Assembly: GCF_900119315.1 (NCBI RefSeq)
Contig: NZ_LT827010.1
Span: 8,240,001-8,304,000 of the forward strand
Reading direction: 5' to 3'
Length of the DNA stretch: 64,000 bases
Source: Actinoplanes sp. SE50/110
GTDB lineage: Bacteria > Actinomycetota > Actinomycetes > Mycobacteriales > Micromonosporaceae
Below the pieces are notes generated by a model. That model was not told the DNA's origin and made no database searches. It was given only the letters and a program-made list of their open reading frames with translations. Below, piece by piece: positions 1 to 8,405 of the stretch. The position numbers were made by a program, and so were the translations under genes. The stretch's first letter is position 1. Each line of letters begins with the position of its first letter.

Positions 1-310
1 GCCGGATGCCCTCGGCGTCGGCCCGGGCCTCGTCGCGGATGCGGGCGGCCTCGGTCCGGGCCTCGGCGAGCTGCGCGCGGTACTGCTCGAGCAGCTCGTT
101 CGCCTCCGCCTGGGCGGCCTCGGCACGCTTGATGCCGCCCTCGATCGCGTCCACGCGAGCGCGGAACGTCTTCTCCATCTGCGGGAAGACGAACTTCATC
201 AGGACAAAGCAGAGCACGATGAACGCGACCGTCCCGACGACGATCTCCTGCCAGGCAGGAAGGATCGGGTTCGGCGTCTTCGCGGCCCCTTCAGCCAAAT
301 ACGTGAGCAT
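1..310 (-). CDS. atpF: F1Fo ATP synthase subunit b, N-terminal part (cut by window start)
   Basis: This is the peripheral-stalk subunit b of the membrane ATP synthase, which ties the F1 head to Fo. The visible 103 codons start with ATG at 310. They show a short polar N-terminus, one membrane segment at about residues 22-42 (VVGTVAFIVLCFVLMKFVF) and then a long charged Ala/Glu/Arg-rich coiled coil, the classical subunit b layout. The gene runs off the left edge, so its C-terminus is not visible. It lies 27 bases downstream of atpE on the same strand, in the usual order a-c-b. Position and topology together make the call secure. Confidence 0.95.
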   Translation of the reverse strand, partial: MLTYLAEGAAKTPNPILPAWQEIVVGTVAFIVLCFVLMKFVFPQMEKTFRARVDAIEGGIKRAEAAQAEANELLEQYRAQLAEARTEAARIRDEARADAEGIR

Positions 311-337
311 GGAGACCTCCCAACGAGGCAGAGGGAG

Positions 338-565
338 TTACTTGCCGGCCCAGATGAAGCCGAACGCGATGCCCAGCAGAGCGAGCGCCTCGACGACCGC
401 GAAGCCGATCCAGACGTACGGCAGGGTCAGGCGGGACGACTCCGGCTGGCGGGCGGTCGACTGGATGTAGGCCGAGAAGACGAGACCGACACCGATACCC
501 GGGCCGATGGCAGCGAGACCGTAACCGATGGCGGCGGTGCTACCAACAACTTCGGAGAGCAGCAT
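338..565 (-). CDS. atpE: F1Fo ATP synthase subunit c (proton-translocating ring)
   Basis: The 75-residue protein forms the rotating c-ring of Fo. It shows two hydrophobic hairpin helices: a Gly/Ala-rich first helix (GLAAIGPGIGVGLVF) and a second helix carrying the essential proton-binding carboxylate Glu59 in FAVVEALALLG. The polar loop between them contains the conserved Arg-Gln-Pro (residues 39-41). Length and motifs are standard for the family. It sits between atpB and atpF in a leftward operon, with a GGAGGAA-like ribosome site just upstream of its ATG. Confidence 0.97.
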   Translation of the reverse strand: MLLSEVVGSTAAIGYGLAAIGPGIGVGLVFSAYIQSTARQPESSRLTLPYVWIGFAVVEALALLGIAFGFIWAGK

Positions 566-637
566 TCTCAGTTCCTCCTGGTATCTCGCGTGACTGTCAC
601 GCGGGACGACAAACGGGGTGTTGCGGGTGGGACAAAA

Positions 638-1429
638 TCAGTGCCCGTCGGCGAGCGCGCCCTGGACGTAGCTCGCCGTCAGCACCGTGAAGACGTAGGC
701 CTGGAGACAGATCACCAGGAACTCGAGGAAGGTCAGCGCGATGCTCAGCGCCCAGGACAGGATCGACACCGGGGCGAGGAAGCCGTTGGCGCTGATCATC
801 GCGAACCCGCCGAGCGTGAACACCAGCAGCAGCATGTGCCCGGCGAACATGTTGGCGAACAGACGGACGGCCAGCGAGAACGGGCGGACCAGGAAGTTCG
901 AGAAGAACTCGATCGGGATCAGCAGCGGCAGGATGAACCACGGGGCCGGCGGGATCAGCGCGTGCTTCAGGTACTTGAAGAAGCCGTGCTTCCGGGCGCC
1001 GACATAGATGAACATCACATAGCTGATGACCGCGAGGAACGCCGGGAACGCGATGTGCGAGTTCGGCGAGAGCTGCACGAACGGCAGGATGCCGAAGAAG
1101 TTGTTCACGATGATGAACATGAACAGCGTGGTGAGGTACGGCGCGAAGTTGACCCCGCGCGGACCGATCATGTCGATCGCGACGTTGTTCCGCACGAAGC
1201 CGTAGATGCTCTCGGCGAGCCACTGCTTCTTGGTCGGGACCAGCTGCGGCTTCCGGTACGCGGCCAGGAAGAAGACGATGATCGCCGCCACCGCGATCCA
1301 GACGAGCACCGTGATCTTGGTGAACCAGTAATTGCTCTCCGCGCCCCACGGCAGGATGCTGGGCAGGTAGAAGTCCTCGACGCTGGGCGGGAACTCTGCC
1401 GCGAGGACCGCCGACTGAACGATCACCAT
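638..1429 (-). CDS. atpB: F1Fo ATP synthase subunit a
   Basis: This 263-residue integral membrane protein forms the stator proton half-channels against the c-ring. Several hydrophobic segments are visible. The signature fourth-helix region SLAVRLFANMFAGHMLLLV contains the essential Arg that faces the c-ring carboxylate. The N-terminus (ATG at 1429) is extracytoplasmic and acidic, as in other actinobacterial AtpB proteins. It lies 11 bases downstream of the AtpZ-like gene and upstream of atpE, so it is part of the atp operon. Confidence 0.97.
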   Translation of the reverse strand: MVIVQSAVLAAEFPPSVEDFYLPSILPWGAESNYWFTKITVLVWIAVAAIIVFFLAAYRKPQLVPTKKQWLAESIYGFVRNNVAIDMIGPRGVNFAPYLTTLFMFIIVNNFFGILPFVQLSPNSHIAFPAFLAVISYVMFIYVGARKHGFFKYLKHALIPPAPWFILPLLIPIEFFSNFLVRPFSLAVRLFANMFAGHMLLLVFTLGGFAMISANGFLAPVSILSWALSIALTFLEFLVICLQAYVFTVLTASYVQGALADGH

Positions 1430-1440
1430 GGCCCTTCCTG

Positions 1441-1674
1441 TCAGGCGCCGAGCCGGCGCACGATGAGGTACACACCTAGGCCGATGCCGAGGACCGCGCC
1501 GATGCCGGCGAAGATGCCCTCAGTTCCGACGTAGTGGTCGACCAGCCACCCGATCCCACCCCAGACCAACATGCCCGCGATGAGGTAGGTGACTGCCGTC
1601 ATGCCCGCACCGGAATCGGGCGGGGTGGGGCCTTCGTCACCGCGTTTGTCGTGGGGAGGTTCTTGGCCGGTCAT
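1441..1674 (-). CDS. AtpZ/AtpI-family small membrane protein of the ATP synthase operon
   Basis: This 77-residue protein has a hydrophilic Pro/Asp-rich N-terminus and two membrane helices (about residues 25-45 and 50-70) separated by a short loop containing DHYVGTEG. That is the layout of the AtpZ/ATPase gene 1 family (PF09527), thought to help assemble the c-ring or to act in ion uptake. The reading frame is open further upstream, but the ATG at 1674 gives the normal length. The 48 extra codons have no membrane-protein character. It is immediately upstream of atpB. A 210-base gap separates it from the AtpI-like gene, and no clear promoter was recognised there. Confidence 0.8.
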   Translation of the reverse strand: MTGQEPPHDKRGDEGPTPPDSGAGMTAVTYLIAGMLVWGGIGWLVDHYVGTEGIFAGIGAVLGIGLGVYLIVRRLGA

Positions 1675-1884
1675 GACGGCCCGAACGATATCAGCAGCTA
1701 ATACGAAGCTAAGCGGGACCCCCCGCACAACCGCAGTTGTCCAGGCGTCAGGGGTCTCGCAACTGGAAGCACACGGTACTCCTGTCGCGCCAAAACGGAA
1801 CAAGGCACGGCGGGACACATCACCGGATCGTGGCAGTTGATCAGCTAAACCTCCGCTGAGCTGGGGTGATATTCGTGCTGCAGA

Positions 1885-2349
1885 TCACCTTCGGAGTGTC
1901 GCCCGGGTTACCTGCCAGGCCTGCACGCCGGTCCAGACCATGACCCCGGCCACGACACCGAGCCCCAGCGCCGTCTTGGCAGGCCAATCGGACGAGACGC
2001 CAAACGCCAGAATAATCCCGAACAAAGAATATTTGACGACATACGTCAACATTCCCAGCGGCATGACCAGGGCCGGGCGGACCGTGTCGGCCCAGGCGAC
2101 GATCAGCGTGGTCAGCGTGTGGCTGACCGTCACGATCAGCACGCCACCGGCCGCGGCCAGGGCGTAGGCCGGACCGCCGGACAGGAAGCCGGCCGAGGCG
2201 GCACACAGGAGCAGCGCGACCGAGACCGCGGTCAGGAAGCCGAGATGCTCGACCTTCCAGCGCGGGTCGGCGGGCAGGGGCGGCAGATCGGGCAGCGGAA
2301 GGTCGTCGTCCACGTCCTTCTCCACCGCCGCGGGGATTACGCCGCTCAC
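1885..2349 (-). CDS. AtpI-like membrane protein upstream of the ATP synthase genes
   Basis: The 154-residue protein has an acidic, Pro-rich N-terminal tail of about 30 residues and four predicted membrane helices. Topology and position fit ATP synthase protein I (atpI), which is poorly conserved in sequence, so the family assignment rests mainly on context. The GTG start (2347-2349) overlaps the TGA stop of glyA in a GTGA arrangement, which implies translational coupling to glyA. No catalytic residues are expected. Confidence 0.65.
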   Translation of the reverse strand: MSGVIPAAVEKDVDDDLPLPDLPPLPADPRWKVEHLGFLTAVSVALLLCAASAGFLSGGPAYALAAAGGVLIVTVSHTLTTLIVAWADTVRPALVMPLGMLTYVVKYSLFGIILAFGVSSDWPAKTALGLGVVAGVMVWTGVQAWQVTRATLRR

Positions 2350-3635
2350 GCCAGAACCTCCTGCTTCAGGTAGAACGGGAAGCGCCGCACCAGGTCGGTC
2401 ACCTCCTCGCCGACGGCGGCCAGCCGGGTCGTCCCGGTGGCCGTCTCCGGATCGCAGCGCACCGCCATCCCGACGAGCTCCGCGATCCGGCGCATCTGCG
2501 CCTCCCCCATGCCCTGCGAGGTGACACTCGGCGAGCCGACCCGGATCCCGGAGGCCACGGCGGGCTTCTCCGGGTCGTACGGTATGGCGTTCTTGTTGAC
2601 GGCGATCCCGGCGGCGGCGCAGCGCGCCTCCGCGTCCCGGCCGCTGACGCCCAGCTCGCGCAGGTCGAGCACGGCGAGATGGGTGTCGGTGCCACCGGTC
2701 ACCGGGCGCATCCCCTCGGCGGTCAGCCAGGAGGCCAGCGCCTGCGCGTTACGCACGGTCTGCGAAGCGTACCTCCGGAAGGCCGCGGTGCCCGCCTCGC
2801 GCAGGGCCACCGCCTTGCCCGCCACCGCGTGCATCATCGGCCCGTTCTGGGCGAACGGGAAGACCGCCTTGTCCACCCGCCGGGCCAGGTCGGCCCGGCA
2901 GAGGATCATGCCGCCGCGGGGACCGCGCAACGCCTTGTGGGTGGTGCAGGTGACCACGTCGGCGTAGGGCACCGGGGACGGCACGGCGTGGCCGGCCACC
3001 AGGCCGATGAGGTGCGCCGCGTCGACCATCAGGTAGGCGCCGACCTCGTCGGCGATCTCCCGGAACCGGCCGAAGTCGATCAGCCGGGGGTACGACACCG
3101 CGCCGCAGATGATCAGCTTGGGCCGGTGCGCCAGGGCCAGGTCGCGCACCTCGTCGTAGTCGATCAGCTCGGTGGCCGGGTCGACCCGGTACGCGATCGG
3201 GTGGAACCACTTGCCGGAGAAGTTCGCCCGGCTCCCGTGGGTCAGGTGCCCGCCGTGCGGCAGTCCCAGCGCCAGCACCGGGTCGCCCGGCTCGGCCAGC
3301 GCGGCGTACGCGGCCAGGTTCGCCGAGGCCCCGGAGTGCGGCTGCACGTTCGCGTGGTCGGCGCCGAACAGCTCGACGGCCCGGCCGACCGCCAGCTCCT
3401 CGGCCCGGTCGGCGTGCTCGCAGCCGCCGTAGTACCGGTTGCCCGGATAGCCCTCGGCGTACTTGTTGGCCAGCGTCGAGCCGAGCGCGGCCAGCACCGC
3501 CGGGGAGGCGAAGCTCTCGCTGGCGATCAGCGTCAGCGTCTCGCGCTGGCGGGTCAGCTCGTCGAGCAGCACGTCGGCGATCTCCGGGTCGTCCCGCTCC
3601 AGCGCGGCGAAATCCGGACCCCAGAACGTTTCCAC
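2346..3635 (-). CDS. glyA: Serine hydroxymethyltransferase
   Basis: This PLP enzyme interconverts serine plus tetrahydrofolate with glycine plus 5,10-methylene-THF, the main cellular source of one-carbon units. The 429-residue product shows the N-terminal LTLIASESFASPAVL block, the substrate-binding NKYAEGYPGNRYYGG region, and the PLP lysine in VVTCTTHKALRGPRGG. The GTG at 3635 is preceded by GGGAGG at optimal spacing and gives the standard N-terminus (ETFWGPDF...). The longer open frame to 3704 runs into the divergent gene's upstream region and was not used. Its stop overlaps the downstream AtpI-like start. Confidence 0.95.
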   Translation of the reverse strand: METFWGPDFAALERDDPEIADVLLDELTRQRETLTLIASESFASPAVLAALGSTLANKYAEGYPGNRYYGGCEHADRAEELAVGRAVELFGADHANVQPHSGASANLAAYAALAEPGDPVLALGLPHGGHLTHGSRANFSGKWFHPIAYRVDPATELIDYDEVRDLALAHRPKLIICGAVSYPRLIDFGRFREIADEVGAYLMVDAAHLIGLVAGHAVPSPVPYADVVTCTTHKALRGPRGGMILCRADLARRVDKAVFPFAQNGPMMHAVAGKAVALREAGTAAFRRYASQTVRNAQALASWLTAEGMRPVTGGTDTHLAVLDLRELGVSGRDAEARCAAAGIAVNKNAIPYDPEKPAVASGIRVGSPSVTSQGMGEAQMRRIAELVGMAVRCDPETATGTTRLAAVGEEVTDLVRRFPFYLKQEVLA

Positions 3636-3715
3636 CAGGCCTCCCGAGCTCGGCGAACGCGGCCTGGATCGAGCATATGGCTGAAGCACCCCCGTTCGGG
3701 GCACAGTCTGGAGTT

Positions 3716-5164
3716 ATGCGCTGTCTTGTCACGGGAGCTACCGGGTACATCGGGGGCCGGCTGGCTCCACGGCTGGTCGAGGCCGGCCATCGGGTGCGCT
3801 GCCTGTCCCGCAGCGCCGGCCGCCTCCGCGACGTCCCGTGGGCCGGCCAGGTGGAGATCGTCGAGGGCGACCTCGCCGATCCGGCCACCCTGGCGCCGGC
3901 CTTCGACGGGATCGAGGTCGCCTACTTCCTGGTGCACTCGCTGGGCCAGGGTGACTTCGAGCGCCGCGACCGGGAGGCGGCGGCCAACTTCGCCGCGGCG
4001 GCCCGGGCCGCGGGCGTACGCCGGATCATCTACCTCGGCGGCCCGGAGCCGCCGCCCGGCGACGTGCCCTCACCGCACCTGCGCTCGCGCGCCGAGGTGG
4101 CCCGGATCCTGCTGGCCGGCGGCGTGCCGACCGCGGTGCTGCGGGCCGCGGTGATCATCGGGTCCGGCTCGGCCTCCTTCGAGATGCTGCGTTACCTCAC
4201 CGAGCGGCTGCCGGTGATGGTCGCCCCGCGCTGGGTCGACAACCGGATCCAGCCGATCGCGGTCCGCGACGTGCTGCGGTATCTGATCGACGCGGCCGAC
4301 CTGCCGCCGGACGTGCACCGCGGCTTCGACATCGGCGGCGCCGACGTGCTGACCTACGCCGAGATGATGCGGCGGTACGCGGTCGTGGCCGGCCTGCCCC
4401 GCCGGGTCCTGCTGCCCACCCGGGTGCTCAGCCCGTGGCTGTCGGCGCACTGGGTCGGCCTGGTCACCCCGGTGCCGAACGCGATCGCCCGCCCGCTGGT
4501 GGCCAGCCTGGTGCACGAGGCGGTGGCCCGGGAGAACGACCTGGCCACGCTGCTGCCCGGCCCGCCGCCGCTCGGCTTCGACGAGTCGGTCCGGCTGGCC
4601 CTGGGCCGGATCCGGGACGCGGACGTGGAGACCCGCTGGACCGGCGCCTCCGGGCGGGACTTCGCCGCCGAGCCGCTGCCCAGCGACCCGGAATGGTCCG
4701 GCGGCAGCATCTACACCGACGAGCGGGCCCGCGAGGTGCACGCCCCGGCCGACCGGCTGTGGCGGGTGATCGAGGGCGTCGGCGGGGAGAACGGCTGGTA
4801 CTCGTTCCCGCTGGCCTGGTCGGTGCGCGGCTGGCTGGACCGGATGGCCGGCGGCGTCGGCCTGCGCCGCGGCCGGCGCGACCAGGAACACCTGCGGGTC
4901 GGCGAGGCGCTGGACTGGTGGCGGGTCGAGGAGATCGTGCCCGGCCGGCTACTGCGGCTGCGCGCCGAGATGCGGGTGCCCGGACGGGCCTGGCTGGAGA
5001 TGCGCGCCGAGCCGGACGGCGACGGCGGCTCGGTCTACCGGCAGCGGGCGGTGTTCCTGCCGCACGGGCTGGCCGGGCATCTCTACTGGGCGTCGGTCTG
5101 GCCGTTCCATGGCATCGTGTTCAACGGCATGGCCCGCAACATCGCCCGGGGAGCGGAGAATTGA
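3716..5164 (+). CDS. NAD(P)-dependent SDR-family oxidoreductase with C-terminal DUF2867
   Basis: The 482-residue protein opens with an atypical short-chain dehydrogenase/NmrA-like Rossmann fold (CLVTGATGYIGGRL, residues 3-16, nucleotide-binding glycines). The NAD-binding half covers about residues 1-290. The C-terminal ~150 residues (from about 330) match the DUF2867/START-like domain usually fused to YbjT-type proteins. The substrate is unknown. The ATG at 3716 removes a 13-codon extension into the glyA upstream region. Its TGA overlaps the TTG start of the RidA gene, so the two are probably co-translated. Confidence 0.8.
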   Translation: MRCLVTGATGYIGGRLAPRLVEAGHRVRCLSRSAGRLRDVPWAGQVEIVEGDLADPATLAPAFDGIEVAYFLVHSLGQGDFERRDREAAANFAAAARAAGVRRIIYLGGPEPPPGDVPSPHLRSRAEVARILLAGGVPTAVLRAAVIIGSGSASFEMLRYLTERLPVMVAPRWVDNRIQPIAVRDVLRYLIDAADLPPDVHRGFDIGGADVLTYAEMMRRYAVVAGLPRRVLLPTRVLSPWLSAHWVGLVTPVPNAIARPLVASLVHEAVARENDLATLLPGPPPLGFDESVRLALGRIRDADVETRWTGASGRDFAAEPLPSDPEWSGGSIYTDERAREVHAPADRLWRVIEGVGGENGWYSFPLAWSVRGWLDRMAGGVGLRRGRRDQEHLRVGEALDWWRVEEIVPGRLLRLRAEMRVPGRAWLEMRAEPDGDGGSVYRQRAVFLPHGLAGHLYWASVWPFHGIVFNGMARNIARGAEN

Positions 5165-5535
5165 GGATCTTCAGCGGTTCGCCGTTCGAGGAGGAGTTCG
5201 CCTACGCCCGGGCGGTGGCCGACGGCGACCGGGTGTTCGTCTCCGGCACCACCGGCTTCGACTACGCGTCGATGACCATCTCGGACGACCCCGGTGAGCA
5301 GGCCGCGCAGTGCCTGCGGAACATCGCGGCGGCGCTGGCCGAGGCCGGGAGCTCGCTCGCCGACGTGGTCCGGGTCCGCTACCTGCTCACCGACGCGGCC
5401 GACTTCCCGGCCTGCGGCCCGGCCCTGCGCGAGGCCTTCGGCGACGTCCGCCCGGCCGCGACGATGCTGGTCTGCGGCCTGCTGGACGAGCGGATGAAGA
5501 TCGAGATCGAGGTGGACGCGATCCGCCGCGCCTAG
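5161..5535 (+). CDS. RidA/YjgF-family enamine/imine deaminase-like protein
   Basis: The 124-residue product matches the RidA family, small trimeric proteins that hydrolyse reactive enamine/imine intermediates from PLP enzymes. Visible family features are FVSGTTGFD near residue 25, the Arg in VRVRYLLTD (equivalent to the carboxylate-binding arginine) and the C-terminal KIEIEVDAIRR strand. The start is a rare TTG at 5161 forming TTGA with the upstream stop, and no other in-frame start gives a full domain. Co-location with an SDR enzyme may mean it removes a by-product of that reaction. That is inference. Confidence 0.82.
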   Translation: MRIFSGSPFEEEFAYARAVADGDRVFVSGTTGFDYASMTISDDPGEQAAQCLRNIAAALAEAGSSLADVVRVRYLLTDAADFPACGPALREAFGDVRPAATMLVCGLLDERMKIEIEVDAIRRA

Positions 5536-5580
5536 CCGACCGGGGCAGTGCCGGACGTCGATGCCGTGGCACACTTTCGC

Positions 5581-8361
5581 ATGATCTTCGCAAGGCAACG
5601 GGGGATGGCGGCGTTCATCGTCGCGCTGATGGTGCTGGCGTTCGGACCGCCCGGTGGACGGGCCGAAGCCGCGACAGCCCGGTCGGTCAGGGTGCTGAGC
5701 TTCAATGTGTGCGGGTCGTATCAGGCCGATTGCCGGCCACTGGAGGCGGCGGACACCTGGGCCGACCGGGTCGCCCAGCAGGTCCGGGCCTGGGACTCGG
5801 ACGTCGCCGTGTTCCAGGAGATGTGCGCGGGGCAGCGGGAGTTGCTCGCCCACCGGCTCCCGGCGAATTACCGGATCGCCTGGTGGACGAACCGGTCCGG
5901 GGACAACGGTTGCGACAAGTGGCTGGTGCCCGGGGTGACCGCCGACGACGACTTCGGTGATGCCGTGCTGGTGCGCACGGATTCGCCGGCCACCACCTAC
6001 TCCCACGAGCTGACCGAGCTGTGGGACCAGGGCCGGACGGCGACGGCGGCCTCCGAGGAGAAGCGCGAAGTGCTCTGCATGGGCACCGTCGTCCAGGGCC
6101 GGGACAGTCTGGCCTGCACGGTGCACCTCGACACGGTGAGCGTCGACCAGGGCATGCCGGAGGCCGCGGCGCAGATGACCAGCTGGGCGGCCGGCCGGCC
6201 GATCATCCTCGCCGGCGACTTCAACGCCGACCCGTTCGACCCGAACCTGGGGGCGTTCTACTCCGGTGGCGGCGGCACCGGCGCCTTCCGCGAGGTCGAC
6301 GAGCAGGACCGCGCCTACTTCACCGACGGGTGCCGGCAACTGGCGTTCTGCCGGTCCGGCGAAACCACCACCTTCGCCGGCACCGACGAGGCGGGCAGGC
6401 CCAAGCCGGCCCGCAAGTTCGACTACATGTTCGGCTCGGCCGCGCAGGTGCGCTGGGTGCGGGGCGACACCGTCGATCCCGGGTTCAGCCGCCGCGATCA
6501 CAAGATCCTGCGCGGCGAGGCGGTCTGGGCCGACGACCGGCAGCCGCCGGCCGTACCGGTCGTCCAGCCCGCCGCCGACCAGCTGGTTCCGGATTCCCGG
6601 AGCGGCTGGTCCGGGGCCACCGACATGGTGACCGGGAAGTTCACCGCCGATGCGATCGACGACCTGGTGGTCCGCTGGTACGACGGCGCCGTCGACCTGT
6701 ATCCCGGCCTGCCCGGCGGCCGGCTGGGGCGGCCCGTGGTGGTGCGCAGCACCCAGGGCAGCGGCTGGTCGGACGCGGCCGGGATCGCCGCCGGCGACTT
6801 CGACGGCGACCACCTCGCCGATCTCGCGGTCCGCTGGAGCCGGAACAGTCTGTTCGTCTATTACGGCAAGGACGGATTGCGGGTCAGCACGCCGGTGCTG
6901 CCGGTGTGGAGCCTGAACGGCGTCACGGAGATCACCGCCGGGGATGTCGACGGCGACCCGGCGAAGAACCGGGACGACCTGATCATCCGCCGGGACGACG
7001 GCTCGCTCGCCGCGATCACCATCACCGGGGCCACGGCCGCGCCGGCGCGGCAGCTGATGCCGGCCGGCAGCCTGACGGACGCGCGGCACATCGCCTTCGG
7101 CGACGCGTACGGCCCGCGGCCCGGCGCCGCTGATCACTACGACGACCTCTTCGTCCGCTGGAACAGCGGCAGCCTGTACGCCTATCCCGGCGGCAGCAGC
7201 GGTTTCCAGCCCTTCGCGCAGGTCCAGGCGGCCGCGGCCGACGGCCGGAACGTGGTCGCCGCCACGGCGCTCGGCGATTTCGACGGCGACGGCGTGGACG
7301 ACCTGGTCACCCGTGGCCGGCGGCAGAGGGCGGCGCCCGCCGACGACGGCCGGTTGCACCGCTACCGGATCGGCGCCGACGGGACGCGGGAACAACCCGC
7401 GCTGGCGGACGCCGAGTTCGGCTTCGCCGGGGCGACCCACCTGACGGCGGGCCTGTTCACCGACCCGGAGGCGCCCGCCGTGGTGGCCCGCTGGGACACC
7501 GGCACGGTCACCCCGGCGATGGCTCCGGACGGCGGCTACCTGCGGTGGGACGACGTCCGCGACATGGCACCGCTGAACCTCGGCGACCGGCTCGACGACG
7601 TGGTGATCCGGCAGGGGACCGACGCGGTCTCGGTGGTGCCCGTTCCGTTCCGGGCCGGGCAGTCGCCGGCGCACCCCGGACAGCCGGTGGCGGCGCCGTC
7701 CGGCGGCTGGTGCGACGGCCGCGGCATCGCCGAGCTGACCGCCGGTGACGTGCTCGGCGACGGCCGGGACGACCTGGTGCTGCGCTGTGCCGACGGTCGG
7801 GTACTCGGCTGTCCGGTGCTCGGCAGTCCGGCGTCCGGCGACCTGACGGCCGGCGTGCCGGTGGTGATCCGGCCGGCCGGCGACACCGGCACGGTCGGCA
7901 TGTACGCCGACACGATCGACGGGCATCGGGCCGTGGTGCTGCGCACCGCGGACGGCGCCGCCACCGCCCGGGTGGCCGACGACGCCGGCGGGTTCACCAC
8001 CCGGGACGGGGTCTTCCCGGTGGGCGCCTGGACCGGCGCCGCCGACATGATCCGCGATCCGCGGGGAGACCTGCTGGTCCGCTGGGACAGCGGCGGCGTG
8101 CGGCGGTACCCGGCGACCGTCCCGGACTCCGGGGCTCCGGCCGCCCTGACGGTCGGGTCCTTCGACGAGTCGGGAATCGACCATTTCCGGTACGCCGTCG
8201 ACGCGCCCGCCGACAGCGACGCCGCGGGATGGGTCGACGTCCGGTTCGGCCGCGGGGTGATCCCGCTCGACGGCCTGTCGCCGGGGCCGCACACCGTCCA
8301 CGTCATCGCGGTGGACCGGGCCGGCAACCGGTCCGGCGAGCTCGTGCGACCGGTGGGATGA
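5581..8361 (+). CDS. Secreted endonuclease/exonuclease/phosphatase-family protein with FG-GAP-like repeats
   Basis: The 926-residue protein starts with a signal peptide (basic start, hydrophobic core AAFIVALMVLAF, likely cleavage after an AEA-type site near residue 31). Residues about 35-320 are an EEP-fold hydrolase with VLSFNVCG, VFQEM (metal-binding Glu), LAGDFNAD and the C-terminal catalytic SRRDHKIL. From about residue 330 onward there are repeated FG-GAP/VCBS-like blade signatures such as DFDGDHLADLAVRW, DVDGDP and DFDGDGVDDLV, which bind calcium in an integrin-like propeller. The target could be nucleic acid or a phosphoester lipid. ATG 5605 (preceded by GGGGG) is an alternative start that keeps the hydrophobic core. 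Confidence 0.75.
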   Translation: MIFARQRGMAAFIVALMVLAFGPPGGRAEAATARSVRVLSFNVCGSYQADCRPLEAADTWADRVAQQVRAWDSDVAVFQEMCAGQRELLAHRLPANYRIAWWTNRSGDNGCDKWLVPGVTADDDFGDAVLVRTDSPATTYSHELTELWDQGRTATAASEEKREVLCMGTVVQGRDSLACTVHLDTVSVDQGMPEAAAQMTSWAAGRPIILAGDFNADPFDPNLGAFYSGGGGTGAFREVDEQDRAYFTDGCRQLAFCRSGETTTFAGTDEAGRPKPARKFDYMFGSAAQVRWVRGDTVDPGFSRRDHKILRGEAVWADDRQPPAVPVVQPAADQLVPDSRSGWSGATDMVTGKFTADAIDDLVVRWYDGAVDLYPGLPGGRLGRPVVVRSTQGSGWSDAAGIAAGDFDGDHLADLAVRWSRNSLFVYYGKDGLRVSTPVLPVWSLNGVTEITAGDVDGDPAKNRDDLIIRRDDGSLAAITITGATAAPARQLMPAGSLTDARHIAFGDAYGPRPGAADHYDDLFVRWNSGSLYAYPGGSSGFQPFAQVQAAAADGRNVVAATALGDFDGDGVDDLVTRGRRQRAAPADDGRLHRYRIGADGTREQPALADAEFGFAGATHLTAGLFTDPEAPAVVARWDTGTVTPAMAPDGGYLRWDDVRDMAPLNLGDRLDDVVIRQGTDAVSVVPVPFRAGQSPAHPGQPVAAPSGGWCDGRGIAELTAGDVLGDGRDDLVLRCADGRVLGCPVLGSPASGDLTAGVPVVIRPAGDTGTVGMYADTIDGHRAVVLRTADGAATARVADDAGGFTTRDGVFPVGAWTGAADMIRDPRGDLLVRWDSGGVRRYPATVPDSGAPAALTVGSFDESGIDHFRYAVDAPADSDAAGWVDVRFGRGVIPLDGLSPGPHTVHVIAVDRAGNRSGELVRPVG

Positions 8362-8368
8362 GCAATCC

Positions 8369-8399
8369 GGGCCCGCGCCGGCTCCGCCGGTGCGGGCCC
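8369..8399. terminator. Bidirectional hairpin terminator between converging genes
   Basis: A 14-base stem (GGGCCCGCGCCGGC at 8369-8382) pairs with 8386-8399 across a 3-base loop, with one G-T pair. It lies in the 44-base gap between the stops of the EEP/FG-GAP gene and sua5, so it can serve both strands. Confidence 0.75.
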
Positions 8400-8405
8400 G
8401 CGAGG

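Noticed and set aside
590..1534. 314-codon plus-strand frame opposite atpB
   Set aside because: Shadow of atpB: highly charged repetitive composition without any domain, while the minus strand encodes a clear subunit a.
2050..2330. Riboswitch upstream of atp genes
   Set aside because: The stretch is coding sequence of the AtpI-like gene, and no known riboswitch structure was recognised.
5083..8301. A 1072-codon open frame on the minus strand opposite the EEP/FG-GAP gene
   Set aside because: Shadow frame caused by high GC: it has no domain signature, its composition is His/Pro/Arg/Gly-rich, and the plus-strand protein has a signal peptide and catalytic motifs.
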